Counted from the stretch's first letter, positions 1 through 10,115 are shown. The stretch: 64,000 nt of DNA from Acinetobacter pullicarnis (GCF_006352475.1 NZ_VCMZ01000001.1:3844001-3908000); one strand, 5' to 3'. A program made the numbers and translations. Notes: generated by a model from the letters alone, not told the origin.

Positions 1-356
1 CTGGCAGAAACAGGCGTTTCGCCAATGATTTCAGGATCACTAATCCGCCCGACATGCCAAAGTTGTACCGCAATTTTAGCGCCTTGTAGATGCACAGCAT
101 CGGTAATTTTTTTCCACGCCTCAGCCTGTGCTTGATTCCATAAGCCTGGGGTGTTGTAGTAACCCGCTGCTTGCGGGCTAATCACGGTGGCTTCGGTCAG
201 TAATAAACCGGCATTGGCACGTTGTTGGTAATACTCCAGCATCAATGCATTGGGAACACGTGACGCATCACTACGTGCTCGTGTCAATGGTGCCAATACT
301 AGACGATTTTTGATTTCAAAATCGCCAATTTTTAGAGCGGTTGTTAATTCAGCCAT
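1..356 (-). CDS. NADH:flavin oxidoreductase / old yellow enzyme family (partial, N-terminal 118 residues)
   Basis: The leftward frame starts at the ATG at 356 and runs off the left edge, so only the N-terminal third is present. It reads MAELTTALKIGDFEIKNRLV, then 'LAPLTRARSD', 'YYQQRANAGLLLTEATVISP', 'YNTPGLW' and 'QLWHVGRISD', the standard start of FMN-dependent old yellow enzymes (NemA/XenA type) that reduce activated alkenes or nitro compounds with NAD(P)H. 'LAPLTRAR' lies at the FMN site, and the His in 'QLWHVGR' is in the usual flavin/substrate region. It follows an ArsR-type regulator by 70 bp in the same direction, so the two are probably co-transcribed and the regulator probably controls this enzyme. 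The true substrate cannot be told from the sequence. Confidence 0.9.
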   Translation of the reverse strand, partial: MAELTTALKIGDFEIKNRLVLAPLTRARSDASRVPNALMLEYYQQRANAGLLLTEATVISPQAAGYYNTPGLWNQAQAEAWKKITDAVHLQGAKIAVQLWHVGRISDPEIIGETPVSA

Positions 357-426
357 ATTTGCCTCGCCACTGTATCTTGCAAAGCAAAGAGATCATTCAA
401 CAATGAATCTTCTCGCCCGACAATCC

Positions 427-726
427 TTACAGTGATTTTTTTAGATGATCAATATATTGCTGAATAAGCACTTCATTGCGAGAAAAGTATGACCATTGGC
501 CATACTTTTCTACCTGGATTAATCCTGCCTGTTGTAATACCGATAAATGATTGGACATGGTTGATTGAGACACTTGTCCCAAGCGTTCAATATGCCCTGC
601 ACACACACCACGATTAAAGTTGCCATATTCCTCAAGCGACAAATACTGCTCTGGATTTTTTAACCACTGCAAAATTTGTCGACGGATCGGATTGGCCAAT
701 GCTTTAAAAATTAAATCGATATCCAT
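427..726 (-). CDS. ArsR-family winged-helix transcriptional regulator
   Basis: A 99-residue protein covering one ArsR/SmtB winged helix: 'FKALANPIRRQILQWLK' opens the fold, 'VSQSTMSNHLSVLQQAGLIQVEKYGQWSYFSRN' is the recognition helix and wing. The ELCVC metal site of classical ArsR is absent. There is one Cys, in 'GVCAGHIERLG', so metal sensing is not evident and a thiol, electrophile or small-molecule signal is possible. It lies just upstream of the old yellow enzyme gene in the same direction. Its own upstream region (727-886) holds AT-rich palindromes that suit autoregulation. The fold is secure; ligand and targets are inference. Confidence 0.85.
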   Translation of the reverse strand: MDIDLIFKALANPIRRQILQWLKNPEQYLSLEEYGNFNRGVCAGHIERLGQVSQSTMSNHLSVLQQAGLIQVEKYGQWSYFSRNEVLIQQYIDHLKKSL

Positions 727-793
727 AATGAGACATATTCAATAAACAGCAAAGCGCTCTTCAGCAGTCACACCTAATATATCGCATTTTATA

Positions 794-844
794 GATATTA
801 ATATCGTTTTTTTACGATACGACTATAATCTATTGATATATATC
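794..844. promoter_or_regulatory. Palindromic operator candidates upstream of the ArsR-type gene
   Basis: Three inverted repeats lie in the gap between prfB and the regulator: GATATTAATATC (794-805, perfect 12-bp palindrome), TATCGT-N6-ACGATA (802-819) and GATATATATC (835-844, perfect 10-bp palindrome). AT-rich imperfect dyads are typical ArsR/SmtB operators. The location suggests autoregulation of the regulator-reductase operon. No protein-DNA evidence is available here. Confidence 0.45.
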
Positions 845-886
845 TATGTTTTGTGAATAACGCAGTGCTTTGATTCCATACTTAGC

Positions 887-1982
887 TTATAAGCCTTGTT
901 TTAAACTGGCCTCAATAAAGCGATCCAAGTCCCCATCCAATACAGCACTGGTATTTGAGTTTTCAACACCAGTCCGTAAATCTTTAATCCGCGAATCATC
1001 TAATACATAAGAACGAATCTGGCTGCCCCAACCAATGTCAGATTTCAAATCTTCGAGTGCTTGCGCTGCATCATTACGTTTTTGCATTTCCAACTCGTAT
1101 AGCTTGGCACGCAATTGCTTCCATGCTTGATCACGGTTGGCATGTTGAGAACGTTGGTTCTGACATGCGACGACAATACCAGTTGGTGTATGGGTTAAAC
1201 GAACGGCAGAATCTGTTTTGTTAATATGCTGCCCACCCGCGCCTGATGCACGATAAGTATCGGTGCGGACATCTGACGGATTGATTTCAATCTCAATGTT
1301 GTCATCCACTTCGGGAGAAATGAACACCGCAGAGAATGAAGTATGACGACGATTACCTGAGTCGAATGGTGATTTACGCACTAAGCGATGTACCCCAGTT
1401 TCGGTACGCAACCAGCCATACGCATATTCACCATCAACACGAATGGTTGCAGATTTAATCCCTGCAACATCGCCATCAGAGACTTCCATGAGCTCGGCTT
1501 TAAAGCCATGACGCTCAATCCAACGCATATACATACGTAATAACATGGATGCCCAATCTTGCGCTTCTGTACCACCTGAACCCGATTGAATCTCAAGGAA
1601 ACAAGGGTTTGGATCCATTGGATGGCTGAACATCCGGCGAAATTCTAATTCGCCCAGTTCTTTTTCGCCTGAATCGAGTTCAGCTTGTACATCACTCAAT
1701 AAGCTTTCATCATCCACTTCCACAGCAAGATCAAGCATCGCTTGTGCATCTTCGAGTAGCTGTGAAAGATTGTCCAACACATTAATTACGCCCTCAAGCT
1801 CGCCCTTTTCTTTGGCCATGGCTTGCGCACGTTTTTGATCATTCCAAATGCTAGGATCTTCTAACTCACGTAGGACCTCTTCTAAACGCTCTTTTTTTAG
1901 ATCGTAGTCAAAGATACCCCCGTAGTGTTTGACCACGGTCATTTAAGTCTTTTAATTGGTTTAGATAGGGATTAATTTCCAC
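887..1982 (-). CDS. prfB: Peptide chain release factor 2, with programmed +1 ribosomal frameshift
   Basis: RF2 recognises UGA and UAA stop codons and releases the finished peptide. The body has the RF2 tripeptide region 'RKSPFDSG', the GGQ hydrolysis motif in '[17 protein letters not shown]', and the C-terminal '[13 protein letters not shown]'. The reading frame is broken on purpose: from GTG at 1982 the first 24 codons read [18 protein letters not shown]... to GGG TAT CTT, then an in-frame TGA (1910-1908), then GAC TAC GAT in the +1 frame. A GGGGG tract just before CTT TGA C is the usual internal anti-ribosomal-binding-site stimulator. Joined segments 1982-1911 and 1909-887 give about 364 residues, the normal RF2 length. 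GTG 1982 was chosen for its AGG at about 9 nt; an in-frame ATG at 1991 is an alternative. Levels are autoregulated by RF2 itself. Confidence 0.96.
1908..1922 (-). promoter_or_regulatory. prfB programmed frameshift site
   Basis: Read leftward, CGG GGG TAT CTT TGA C. It combines the slippery CTT, the UGA stop and a G-rich Shine-Dalgarno-like tract 3 nt upstream of CTT. This is the conserved autoregulatory recoding element of bacterial prfB: when RF2 is scarce the ribosome slips +1 and makes full-length RF2. Confidence 0.95.
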
Positions 1983-2412
1983 GTGTTGCATCCTATACGG
2001 TTTTAAGAACGGCTTAATTCTAACATACAGTCGATCTATCTACATAAAATCCAACACTACGCATTTTTATCCAATGCTCAATTTATTTTTTTGAATCTAA
2101 AATTTAAAGTCAAAATCATCATTTTTAAGATGATGTTTCTATGACAAAAATACAGTAGTCAATCCCAAATAGAGTATTTCAAAGAGTTGAAAAGCCAAGT
2201 CCATCAAAAACACATCATTTTAATAAAATCGAACAAATGCTTTTAATTATTAATTTTCATATGCTTAAATAAAATCAATTACACAAACTTACTAATATTA
2301 CTATTTATTTACGCGGTAAAGATTGACGTACGGTGAAATTTCTCTAGACTGAAGTTGTAACAAAAAATGTATTTCTAGAAGAGTCCAACTTATTTTCTGA
2401 GGGGAAATAGTG
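1983..2412. other. AT-rich intergenic region between divergent prfB and porin genes
   Basis: About 430 bp without a convincing gene. It carries the prfB upstream region on the left and the porin promoter on the right. A weak hairpin (CATCAT / ATGATG around 2117-2135) is present. No RNA gene was recognised. Confidence 0.5.
2323..2350 (+). promoter_or_regulatory. Probable sigma70 promoter of the porin gene
   Basis: TTGACG (2323-2328) and TAGACT (2345-2350) are separated by 16 bp and leave a leader of about 55 nt before the porin start. The GAGGGG ribosome-binding site lies at 2399-2404. Confidence 0.5.
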
Positions 2413-3177
2413 ATGAAAAAATTAGCCATTGTTACAGCATTATTATCAGCTTGTGCAATTTCAGCTTCAGCCAATGCCTATCAAACCGAAGTAGGCGGTT
2501 CATATATTTTCACCGATTTTGATAAGGCAAGTGATACCCACAGCTTTGGTGTTGATGGTACTTATTATTTTAAACCTGTTCAAACCCGTGATGCCCCGCT
2601 CAATGAAGCTGCATTCTTAGACCGCGCAAGTAATGTAAGTGCAAAGGTTGATTACGCAGACAACAGCGGTGTGAAAAACTCATACTTTGGCGCTGGTGCT
2701 GAAGTTTATATTCCAGATACAGATTTTTACGTCGGCGGTCATGCTGGACGTAGCGAAGTAAAAATTAAAGATGCCGGTAAAAACCGTGTAACGACTTATG
2801 GTGCTGAGGTTGGTTATCTACCTGCACCGGGCTTATTGCTTGCACTTGGTGTAACTGGTTATGACCAAAAAGATGGTAAAGACGGTTCAGATCCGACCAT
2901 TCGTGCAAAATATGTAACCCAAATTGGTCAACATGACGTGAACTTCGAAGCTGGCGGTGCGTTTGGTGACCTAGACGAATACAACATTCGTGCTGACTAC
3001 TATCTCGACAAAACTTTGAGCGTTGGTATGGATTACTATAACAACGATCTAGCTGATCGTGATTCTTGGGGAATTTCAGCGAAAAAATTCTTCAACCAAA
3101 ACGTAAGCCTTGAAGGTCGTGCTGGTTTCGGTGATCACGACGATACTTATAGTCTTCGTGCAGCTTATCGCTTCTAA
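2413..3177 (+). CDS. Outer-membrane putative porin (Omp33-36-like)
   Basis: Starts MKKLAIVTALLSACAISASANA with a clear signal peptide, probably cut after 'ANA'. The mature part alternates short beta strands rich in Gly and aromatic residues ('GTYYFKP', 'YFGAGAEVYIP', 'DFYVGGHAGRS') and ends in 'YSLRAAYRF', a terminal Phe typical of beta-barrels inserted by BAM. The stretch 'GTYYFKPV...LNEAAFLDRASNVS' resembles the Omp33-36 'GTYYLKDV...LAEAAFLNQASSVS' block as I remember it, which points to the Acinetobacter putative-porin family. ATG 2413 was chosen over GTG 2410 because GAGGGG sits 8 nt before it. A promoter and a strong terminator flank it, so it is probably a single-gene unit. Substrate unknown. 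Confidence 0.8.
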   Translation: MKKLAIVTALLSACAISASANAYQTEVGGSYIFTDFDKASDTHSFGVDGTYYFKPVQTRDAPLNEAAFLDRASNVSAKVDYADNSGVKNSYFGAGAEVYIPDTDFYVGGHAGRSEVKIKDAGKNRVTTYGAEVGYLPAPGLLLALGVTGYDQKDGKDGSDPTIRAKYVTQIGQHDVNFEAGGAFGDLDEYNIRADYYLDKTLSVGMDYYNNDLADRDSWGISAKKFFNQNVSLEGRAGFGDHDDTYSLRAAYRF

Positions 3178-3198
3178 GTTCAATTTAAATTGAACTGC

Positions 3199-3225
3199 AA
3201 AAAACCGCTCTTATGAGCGGTTTTT
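3199..3225 (+). terminator. Intrinsic terminator after the porin gene
   Basis: AAAAACCGCTC-TTAT-GAGCGGTTTTT hairpin directly after the porin stop. It is symmetrical enough to work also for the convergent recJ transcript. Confidence 0.85.
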
Positions 3226-3273
3226 ATATTTCAAGTTAAGTGTTTTACTCGATGTATGACTTTGGCATACCGC

Positions 3274-4980
3274 TTATGCTTGTTGCAAATGTGCGATTCT
3301 AAGCTGTAAAGTAGTTCGACCATTGAACTGATTTTGATCCAATTCATACACCAGTCTGACAGTCTTGTTAGCAGGATCATAATTAAACTTATCTTTGGCA
3401 CCAAAAGCGATGGCATCAACATACTGCTGATTACCCAAACGCAAACGCAACTTTAAATGGGTCTCCTTCAACCAACGGTGTTCATCTACCTCAAAGTGCC
3501 CTTCAAATATCGGCAATGTAAATTGGTGTCCCCATGGGCCAAGTTGCATGATTTGCTCTACTGTTTCTAAATGCAGCTCTTCTGCTGATAACTCCCCATC
3601 TGTCCATAAAATGGCTTCAAAAACAGTCGGATCTATCTGTTCCACCAGCTCAGTAAAGACTTGTTTAAATTCATCAAAGTGATCTTTTTTAATACTTAAT
3701 CCAGCCGCTGCGGCATGCCCACCAAAAAAACTTACCAAATGAGGATGCTGCTCTGCCACATGCTCAATAACATCACGTATATGTATGCCATCAATGGAAC
3801 GGGCTGAGCCTTTAATATGAATGCCGTCTTGATCTGCCGCAAAGACAATACTCGGGCGATGAAACTGTTCTTTTAAGCGCCCGGCAACAATCCCAATCAC
3901 ACCTTGATGCCAATGTTCATCGAACATCACCAAAGCTGCTGGTAGATTCTCACGATCAAGCTGTAGATCTGCTAAGGCAGACAATGCCTCTTGTTTAATT
4001 TGAGTTTCAACTTGACGACGTTGTAAATTAAGATCATTCAGTTGACGTGCAAGCGCATTGGCTTGTGTCAGATCGGTCGCTAACAAACATTCAATGCCAA
4101 TGTCCATGGTTTCCATACGCCCCGCAGCATTGATGCGTGGCCCGAGCACAAAACCCAAATCTTGTGCTTGTAATTGTGCTGGATCACGATCTGCGACATC
4201 AAGTAATGCTGAAATCCCCATACGGCATTGATTTTGCTGGATGCGCTTTAAACCCGCATCAATCAAAATACGGTTGTTATAGTCTAAGCTTGCCACATCA
4301 GCGTATGTGCCTAATGCTACCAAATCAAGATATTGCGCCATTTTTGCACTGGTTTTACCGAGTTTAGCCCGATGGCTACTCAAGTGCGCCAACAAATAAA
4401 AGGCCACTCCCACGCCAGCCAAAGCCTTGCTAGGAAAGTTACACCCCAATTGATTAGGATTCACCACCGCTTCTGCTTCGGGTGTTTCTTTCGTGGTCAA
4501 ATGGTGATCTGTGATAATCACTTGCATACCATGAGCTTGCGCTTGCGCTACACCTGCATGGCTTGAAATACCATTGTCGACCGTAATCAATAAATCAGGT
4601 TGAAAGCGACTAAAGGCCAAATCTGCAATTGCAGGCGTGAGCCCATAACCATATTTAAAGCGATCTGGAACCAAATAATCAATCTCTGCGCCCATTTCCT
4701 TTAGCGCCAAGATCATCAACGCAGTACTGGTTGCACCATCGGCATCATAATCGCCAACAATTACAATTTTATCTTGCTGATCAATTGCTTGATCAATTAG
4801 CAATGCCGCATCTGCAAGGCCTTTCATCTCTGGCTTAAGCAAATATTTAAGCTTTAAATCAAGTTCTTGTGTCGACTGCACGCCGCGACGTGCCAAAATA
4901 TTAGCAATAAAGGCAGGCACCTCCTGGAAAAGTCCAGGAGAGGTCAAATAAGGACGTTGTTGAATTTGCATATGCGGCAT
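3274..4980 (-). CDS. recJ: Single-stranded-DNA-specific exonuclease RecJ
   Basis: RecJ degrades ssDNA 5' to 3' in RecF-pathway recombination, mismatch repair and base-excision repair. DHH-family motifs appear in order: 'VVGDYDADGATST' (motif I), 'LITVDNGISSHAG', 'VIITDHHLT' (the DHH signature), 'NPNQLGCNFPSKALAGVGVAFYL', and 'FGGHAAAAGLSI' of the DHHA1 domain. With this start the protein is about 568 residues, close to E. coli RecJ (577). ATG 4980 is chosen because it overlaps the pdxH stop as TAATG, which suggests translational coupling; ATG 4971 is an alternative. A small perfect hairpin (4921-4940) sits in the first codons. Confidence 0.95.
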   Translation of the reverse strand: MPHMQIQQRPYLTSPGLFQEVPAFIANILARRGVQSTQELDLKLKYLLKPEMKGLADAALLIDQAIDQQDKIVIVGDYDADGATSTALMILALKEMGAEIDYLVPDRFKYGYGLTPAIADLAFSRFQPDLLITVDNGISSHAGVAQAQAHGMQVIITDHHLTTKETPEAEAVVNPNQLGCNFPSKALAGVGVAFYLLAHLSSHRAKLGKTSAKMAQYLDLVALGTYADVASLDYNNRILIDAGLKRIQQNQCRMGISALLDVADRDPAQLQAQDLGFVLGPRINAAGRMETMDIGIECLLATDLTQANALARQLNDLNLQRRQVETQIKQEALSALADLQLDRENLPAALVMFDEHWHQGVIGIVAGRLKEQFHRPSIVFAADQDGIHIKGSARSIDGIHIRDVIEHVAEQHPHLVSFFGGHAAAAGLSIKKDHFDEFKQVFTELVEQIDPTVFEAILWTDGELSAEELHLETVEQIMQLGPWGHQFTLPIFEGHFEVDEHRWLKETHLKLRLRLGNQQYVDAIAFGAKDKFNYDPANKTVRLVYELDQNQFNGRTTLQLRIAHLQQA

Positions 4981-5636
4981 TAGGGCATAAGACGTTGCAG
5001 TTGCCACGCACCATCGGATAATTCATAGCTTAAACGGTCATGCAAACGATTTGGTCGCCCTTGCCAAAATTCATAGTAACTTGGCTGAAGGCGATAGCCT
5101 CCCCAAAACTCTGGTTTAGACAATTCGGTGACTTGCTCCACTTCTGCAGCGAGATCTTGAAAACGTTGTTGCAAAAGTTCACGACTCTCGATAACACCGC
5201 TTTGTGGCGTACTGATGTGTGCTGCAATTTGGCTATCACGTGGACGCTTATGATAGTAGGCCGTTGATTCTGCTTCTGGAATTTTTTCAACATGGCCATG
5301 AACACGAATCTGACGCTCAATTTCAGGCCAATAAAATAACAGTTCAGCATAAGGATTGGCGGCCAAATCTAAACCTTTTTGACTATCATAATTGGTATAG
5401 AAATCATAGCCTGTTTCCGTCGCACCACGTAGCAGCACGGTACGTACATGCGGACGGCCTTGAGCATCTGCAGTGGCCAAATACATGGCATAAGGCTCAT
5501 GTAATTGTGCCTCTAATGCTTGATTGAACCACTGTAAAAATTGTGCATGTGGATCAATTGCTGCACGGGCTTCATGCAACTCACCCTTTTGATAACTTAA
5601 TCGTAATTCGCTTAAATCTTGAATCATATCACTCAT
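4980..5636 (-). CDS. pdxH: Pyridoxine/pyridoxamine 5'-phosphate oxidase
   Basis: FMN enzyme that makes pyridoxal 5'-phosphate from PNP or PMP with O2. Length is 218 residues, as in E. coli. Recognisable parts are 'MYLATADAQGRPHVRTVLLRG' (FMN-binding split barrel), 'FYTNYDSQKGLDLAANPYAELLFYWP', 'RQIRVHGHVEKI', 'HKRPRDSQIAAHIS..QSGVI', and the C-terminal 'WGGYRLQPSYYEFWQGRPNRLHDRLSY'. An AGGA lies 8 nt before the ATG at 5636. It sits between glmM (9 bp upstream) and recJ (1-nt overlap), so the three look co-transcribed although their functions are unrelated. Confidence 0.96.
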   Translation of the reverse strand: MSDMIQDLSELRLSYQKGELHEARAAIDPHAQFLQWFNQALEAQLHEPYAMYLATADAQGRPHVRTVLLRGATETGYDFYTNYDSQKGLDLAANPYAELLFYWPEIERQIRVHGHVEKIPEAESTAYYHKRPRDSQIAAHISTPQSGVIESRELLQQRFQDLAAEVEQVTELSKPEFWGGYRLQPSYYEFWQGRPNRLHDRLSYELSDGAWQLQRLMP

Positions 5637-5645
5637 GTGGATGTC

Positions 5646-6983
5646 CTAAGCCGTTTGAGCATGTTGACGCACAGCATCGGCTAAATTGTTCGCTAAATGG
5701 GTAACTTCTTCTAAATTGTCACCTTCGACCATAACACGAATAACTGGCTCAGTACCTGACTTACGAATCAATAAACGCCCTCTACCTTTTAAGGTTGCTT
5801 CAGCATGTTCAAATGCAGTCACCAATGCCGGAATTTGGAATGGGTCAATCATTTTTTCAAGTCGAACATTAACCAAGATTTGTGGGAACAATTTAAAGTC
5901 AGCCACCAATTCATCCAGTGCTTTATCTTGCTCTTTCATCACCGTAAGCACTTGTAAGGCAGCAATAATTGCATCGCCTGTCGTGCTTTTGTCTAATGTT
6001 AAAATATGGCCAGATGGCTCACCGCCAGTTACCCAACCTTGCTGTTCAAGGCTTTGTAATACGTAGCGATCACCAACTTGTGCACGAACAAATGGCACTT
6101 CTGCTTTTGCTAAAGCGAGTTCTAGCGCCATATTACTCATCACGGTTCCAACAATGCCTGTTGGTTTTTTCGCAGATTGAGTCGCTAAAATATATAGAAT
6201 ATGGTCACCATTAATGAGTTGACCATGACGATCGACCATAATCACACGGTCAGCATCGCCATCAAAGCCAACACCTAAATCTGCCCCATGTGCCACGACT
6301 GCACGTTGCAATCCTTCAGGATGGGTAGAACCACAGTTTTCATTGATGTTCTGACCATCTGGCTCATGATTCAAAGCAATCACTTTAGCGCCTAGCTCAC
6401 GAAATACCGCAGGCCCAACATTGTAGGCCGCACCATTGGCGCAATCGACCACAATTTTTAAATTTCTAAGATGGAAGTGATAGGGAAAGGTCGATTTACA
6501 GAATTCGATATAACGGCCATTGGCATCTTTGACTCGAACACTTTTCCCCAAATTGGCACTGTCTTCAATAACTAAATCATTTTCTAATTCTAAATTAATC
6601 GCTTGTTGTAGTTCATTGGAGAGTTTTTTACCCTCGTCGGAGAAGAATTTAATGCCATTATCAAAATAAGGATTGTGCGATGCAGAAATAACGATTCCAG
6701 CATCTGCGTGTAATGCACGGGTCAAATGCGCAATCGCTGGCGTCGGTAATGGACCCAGTAAATGCACATAAACACCTGCTGCATTGAGGCCTGCCTGTAA
6801 TGCAGACTCTAAAATATACCCTGATAAGCGGGTATCTTTGCCTAAAACAACAATGGGTTTTTTATTCGGGCGAATTTTTTTTAAGACCTTACCAGCGGCA
6901 AAACCAAGCTGAAGTGCGAACTCTGGGGTAATCGGAAATTGACCAAACTTTCCACGAATACCGTCTGTACCAAAATAACTCAT
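5646..6983 (-). CDS. glmM: Phosphoglucosamine mutase
   Basis: Converts glucosamine-6-phosphate to glucosamine-1-phosphate on the way to UDP-GlcNAc for peptidoglycan and LPS. It starts [11 protein letters not shown], typical of GlmM. The phosphorylated serine is Ser102 in 'ISASHNP', the Mg2+ loop is '[11 protein letters not shown]', the sugar loop is 'GGEPSGH', and the phosphate-binding loop is '[12 protein letters not shown]'. At 445 residues it matches E. coli GlmM. It heads the leftward glmM-pdxH-recJ group. The roughly 210-bp gap before guaB holds the guaB terminator, so glmM probably has its own promoter. Confidence 0.97.
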   Translation of the reverse strand: MSYFGTDGIRGKFGQFPITPEFALQLGFAAGKVLKKIRPNKKPIVVLGKDTRLSGYILESALQAGLNAAGVYVHLLGPLPTPAIAHLTRALHADAGIVISASHNPYFDNGIKFFSDEGKKLSNELQQAINLELENDLVIEDSANLGKSVRVKDANGRYIEFCKSTFPYHFHLRNLKIVVDCANGAAYNVGPAVFRELGAKVIALNHEPDGQNINENCGSTHPEGLQRAVVAHGADLGVGFDGDADRVIMVDRHGQLINGDHILYILATQSAKKPTGIVGTVMSNMALELALAKAEVPFVRAQVGDRYVLQSLEQQGWVTGGEPSGHILTLDKSTTGDAIIAALQVLTVMKEQDKALDELVADFKLFPQILVNVRLEKMIDPFQIPALVTAFEHAEATLKGRGRLLIRKSGTEPVIRVMVEGDNLEEVTHLANNLADAVRQHAQTA

Positions 6984-7144
6984 CCCGTCTCCATCAATTA
7001 TATATTACAACTTAATAATTAAAAATTAACTGTGCCTGTTCGCAATTTTAACGCATAGCTTGCCCATGTGAATCAAGCACTTTGCTTATGCATTTTAAAA
7101 GATGACAAACTTATATTTAAGTATTCTACTCTACACTAAAAAAG

Positions 7145-7173
7145 AAAAAGCCATCACAATCGGATAGCTTTTT
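7145..7173 (-). terminator. Intrinsic terminator after guaB
   Basis: Read leftward, AAAAAGCTATC ... GATGGCTTTTT, an 11-bp stem with one wobble pair followed by a T-rich tail, about 20 bp past the guaB stop. Confidence 0.75.
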
Positions 7174-7194
7174 CATCAAAAATCTTAGAAAAGA

Positions 7195-8691
<1,497 letters not shown>

Positions 8692-8779
8692 TTATATACA
8701 AATTTTGCGCTAAATTTCATGTAGTGACGAAATTATTGAGCGTACTGTAAGTTTCTGCGCAAAAATCTAGTACTTAAAC

Positions 8780-9145
8780 CTAGCAAACCTGATCATAGTC
8801 ATCATCATTGCTTGAAGGTAAATCCTCAACTTCAACCAAGGGAATCATGCCATGCGCAAACCGAGCTTTGTTGCATTGTGCATCACCCGCTTGAACTTCT
8901 TTGCAACTCGAACTGCGCTGTGCATAAATACCGCAACTGACTTGCTCACCCACCACGCCATCCAAAGCAACACAACGTGGCTGCTTCTGATTGGTTCCTT
9001 GCATACACGAATATACGGCAGTTAATGGTTCGAGCATTTCTTGAGGCATACTTTCGCCTTCAGCCCAATAGAATGAGACTCGGAAATAAGCACAACAGGC
9101 ACCGCAGCTCAGGCATGCATCTTGTGTAGGGATTTGAGACAACAT
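8780..9145 (-). CDS. YkgJ-family cysteine-cluster protein (UPF0153)
   Basis: A 121-residue soluble protein with the N-terminal cluster 'CLSCGACCAYFRV' (Cys11, 14, 17, 18) and further cysteines in 'YSCMQG', 'PRCVALDG', 'VSCGIYAQRSSSCKEVQAGDAQC'. This spacing is the YkgJ/CxxCxxCC family, thought to bind zinc or an iron-sulfur cluster; the biochemical role is unknown. The C-terminus is acidic ('SSNDDDYDQVC'). It lies between guaB and the GDT1-type gene, all leftward, but a terminator at 9244-9293 separates it from the latter. Confidence 0.85.
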   Translation of the reverse strand: MLSQIPTQDACLSCGACCAYFRVSFYWAEGESMPQEMLEPLTAVYSCMQGTNQKQPRCVALDGVVGEQVSCGIYAQRSSSCKEVQAGDAQCNKARFAHGMIPLVEVEDLPSSNDDDYDQVC

Positions 9146-9243
9146 ATTTTAAGAATTCTCGTTATCAAGGTCCGTTTTAAGCTGCGAATATAAAAAAAAA
9201 AGTTTTTTAACACAATCTTTTTTTCATTTTTTTTGTCAACAAA

Positions 9244-9293
9244 AAATCCCCCTAATGTCCGAGGTGCAATGCACACAGAACAACGGGGGATTT
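9244..9293 (-). terminator. Terminator after the GDT1-type gene
   Basis: Stem AAATCCCCC (9244-9252) pairs with GGGGGATTT (9285-9293). The long loop holds an inner GTGCA-T-TGCAC hairpin. Read leftward the stem is followed by TTTTTTG, which fits an intrinsic terminator for the exporter gene. Confidence 0.75.
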
Positions 9294-9328
9294 AAATTCA
9301 GCCTATTTAACACGAAGTTAAATCGGTT

Positions 9329-9910
9329 TTAAAAATAATAATATGCCACCAAGGTCATGACACCGAGCACCAAAAAGATCAATGCACCAATCTTATGAAT
9401 TAAAGCAATCGGTAAACGACTGGCAAAACGATCCCCAATCAGAACCGCAGGTACGTTAGCAATTAACATCCCGATGGTGGTGCCGACGGTGACTAAAAAG
9501 ATACTGTCATATTTCGCAGCCAAAGCCACGGTTGCGATTTGGGTCTTATCACCGATTTCAGCAATAAAGAATAAGATGAAGGTTGCACCAAAAACACCGT
9601 ATTTCTGCCATCTGTTAATGCTCTCGGTTTCATCATCCAGTTGATCAGGCACTAACATCCAAGCCGCCATAGCAATAAAGCCGATTGAAAGCCCCCAAAC
9701 GAGCCAAAGCGGATTCAACACCGCGGTGATCCATTGCCCGAGTGCCGCAGAAACACCATGATTGATTAAGGTTGCCGCGAGAATAGCCAAAATAATTGGA
9801 ATTGGTTTTTTAAAACGAGCTGCAAGAAGTAAAGCAAGAAGTTGGGTTTTGTCCCCCATTTCAGCGAGGGCAACAATAAGCGTAGAGGAAAGAAGCTCTT
9901 GCATAATCAT
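9329..9910 (-). CDS. GDT1/TMEM165-family (UPF0016) transporter, probable Mn2+ exporter
   Basis: A 193-residue, six-helix membrane protein in two repeats, each with the family signature: 'LAEMGDKTQLLALLLAARF' near the start and 'IAEIGDKTQIATVALAAKY' in the second half (E-x-G-D-K-T). Bacterial members such as Vibrio MneA export manganese. Function is supported independently by the yybP-ykoY riboswitch directly upstream, an element that senses Mn2+ and commonly controls this family. The start MIMQELLSS is 9910 or, less likely, the second ATG at 9904. Expression should rise when cell Mn2+ is high. Specificity is inferred from the family and the riboswitch. Confidence 0.9.
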   Translation of the reverse strand: MIMQELLSSTLIVALAEMGDKTQLLALLLAARFKKPIPIILAILAATLINHGVSAALGQWITAVLNPLWLVWGLSIGFIAMAAWMLVPDQLDDETESINRWQKYGVFGATFILFFIAEIGDKTQIATVALAAKYDSIFLVTVGTTIGMLIANVPAVLIGDRFASRLPIALIHKIGALIFLVLGVMTLVAYYYF

Positions 9911-9917
9911 AATCTCT

Positions 9918-9959
9918 GGCTAGCATATAGATACCAATGATTTACCCCTCCTGCTAGCC
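9918..9959 (-). promoter_or_regulatory. Expression-platform hairpin enclosing a GGAGGGG tract
   Basis: Between the aptamer and the start codon, GGCTAGCA and TGCTAGCC form an 8-bp perfect stem (arms 9952-9959 and 9918-9925). The loop carries GGAGGGG. No T-run follows, so control at translation rather than termination is more likely, though the GGAGGGG is about 34 nt from the annotated ATG. Confidence 0.6.
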
Positions 9960-10115
9960 AAAATTCGAGTGCAGAGTGATAAATCAAAGGTCTTGCCAAC
10001 AAAAGATTGCTTAATCATAAAGCGACATTGTTATTTGCTATGATGACCATGTTCTGTTGAACAAGTATGTTGACCATCACCTATTTACTTGTGTAAATAG
10101 CGGCTACTCCCCAAT
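9955..10115 (-). promoter_or_regulatory. yybP-ykoY manganese riboswitch
   Basis: Read leftward from about 10115, the leader contains TTGGGGAGTAGCC, then GGTCAACATAC, and further on GCAAGACCTTTG. These are conserved blocks of the yybP-ykoY aptamer, the L1/L3 loops that hold Mn2+ in a four-way-junction fold. It lies directly upstream of a GDT1-type manganese exporter, the typical target. Exact 5' and 3' limits are approximate. Confidence 0.9.

Noticed and set aside
1381..1596. Small minus-strand frame within prfB
   Set aside because: It is a shadow of the RF2 coding sequence with no independent signals.
9861..9926. 21-residue leader frame (ATG CTA GCC ...) between the riboswitch and the exporter
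   Set aside because: It overlaps the exporter start in another frame and its ATG is about 18 nt from the GGAGGGG. It could be real but nothing else supports it.
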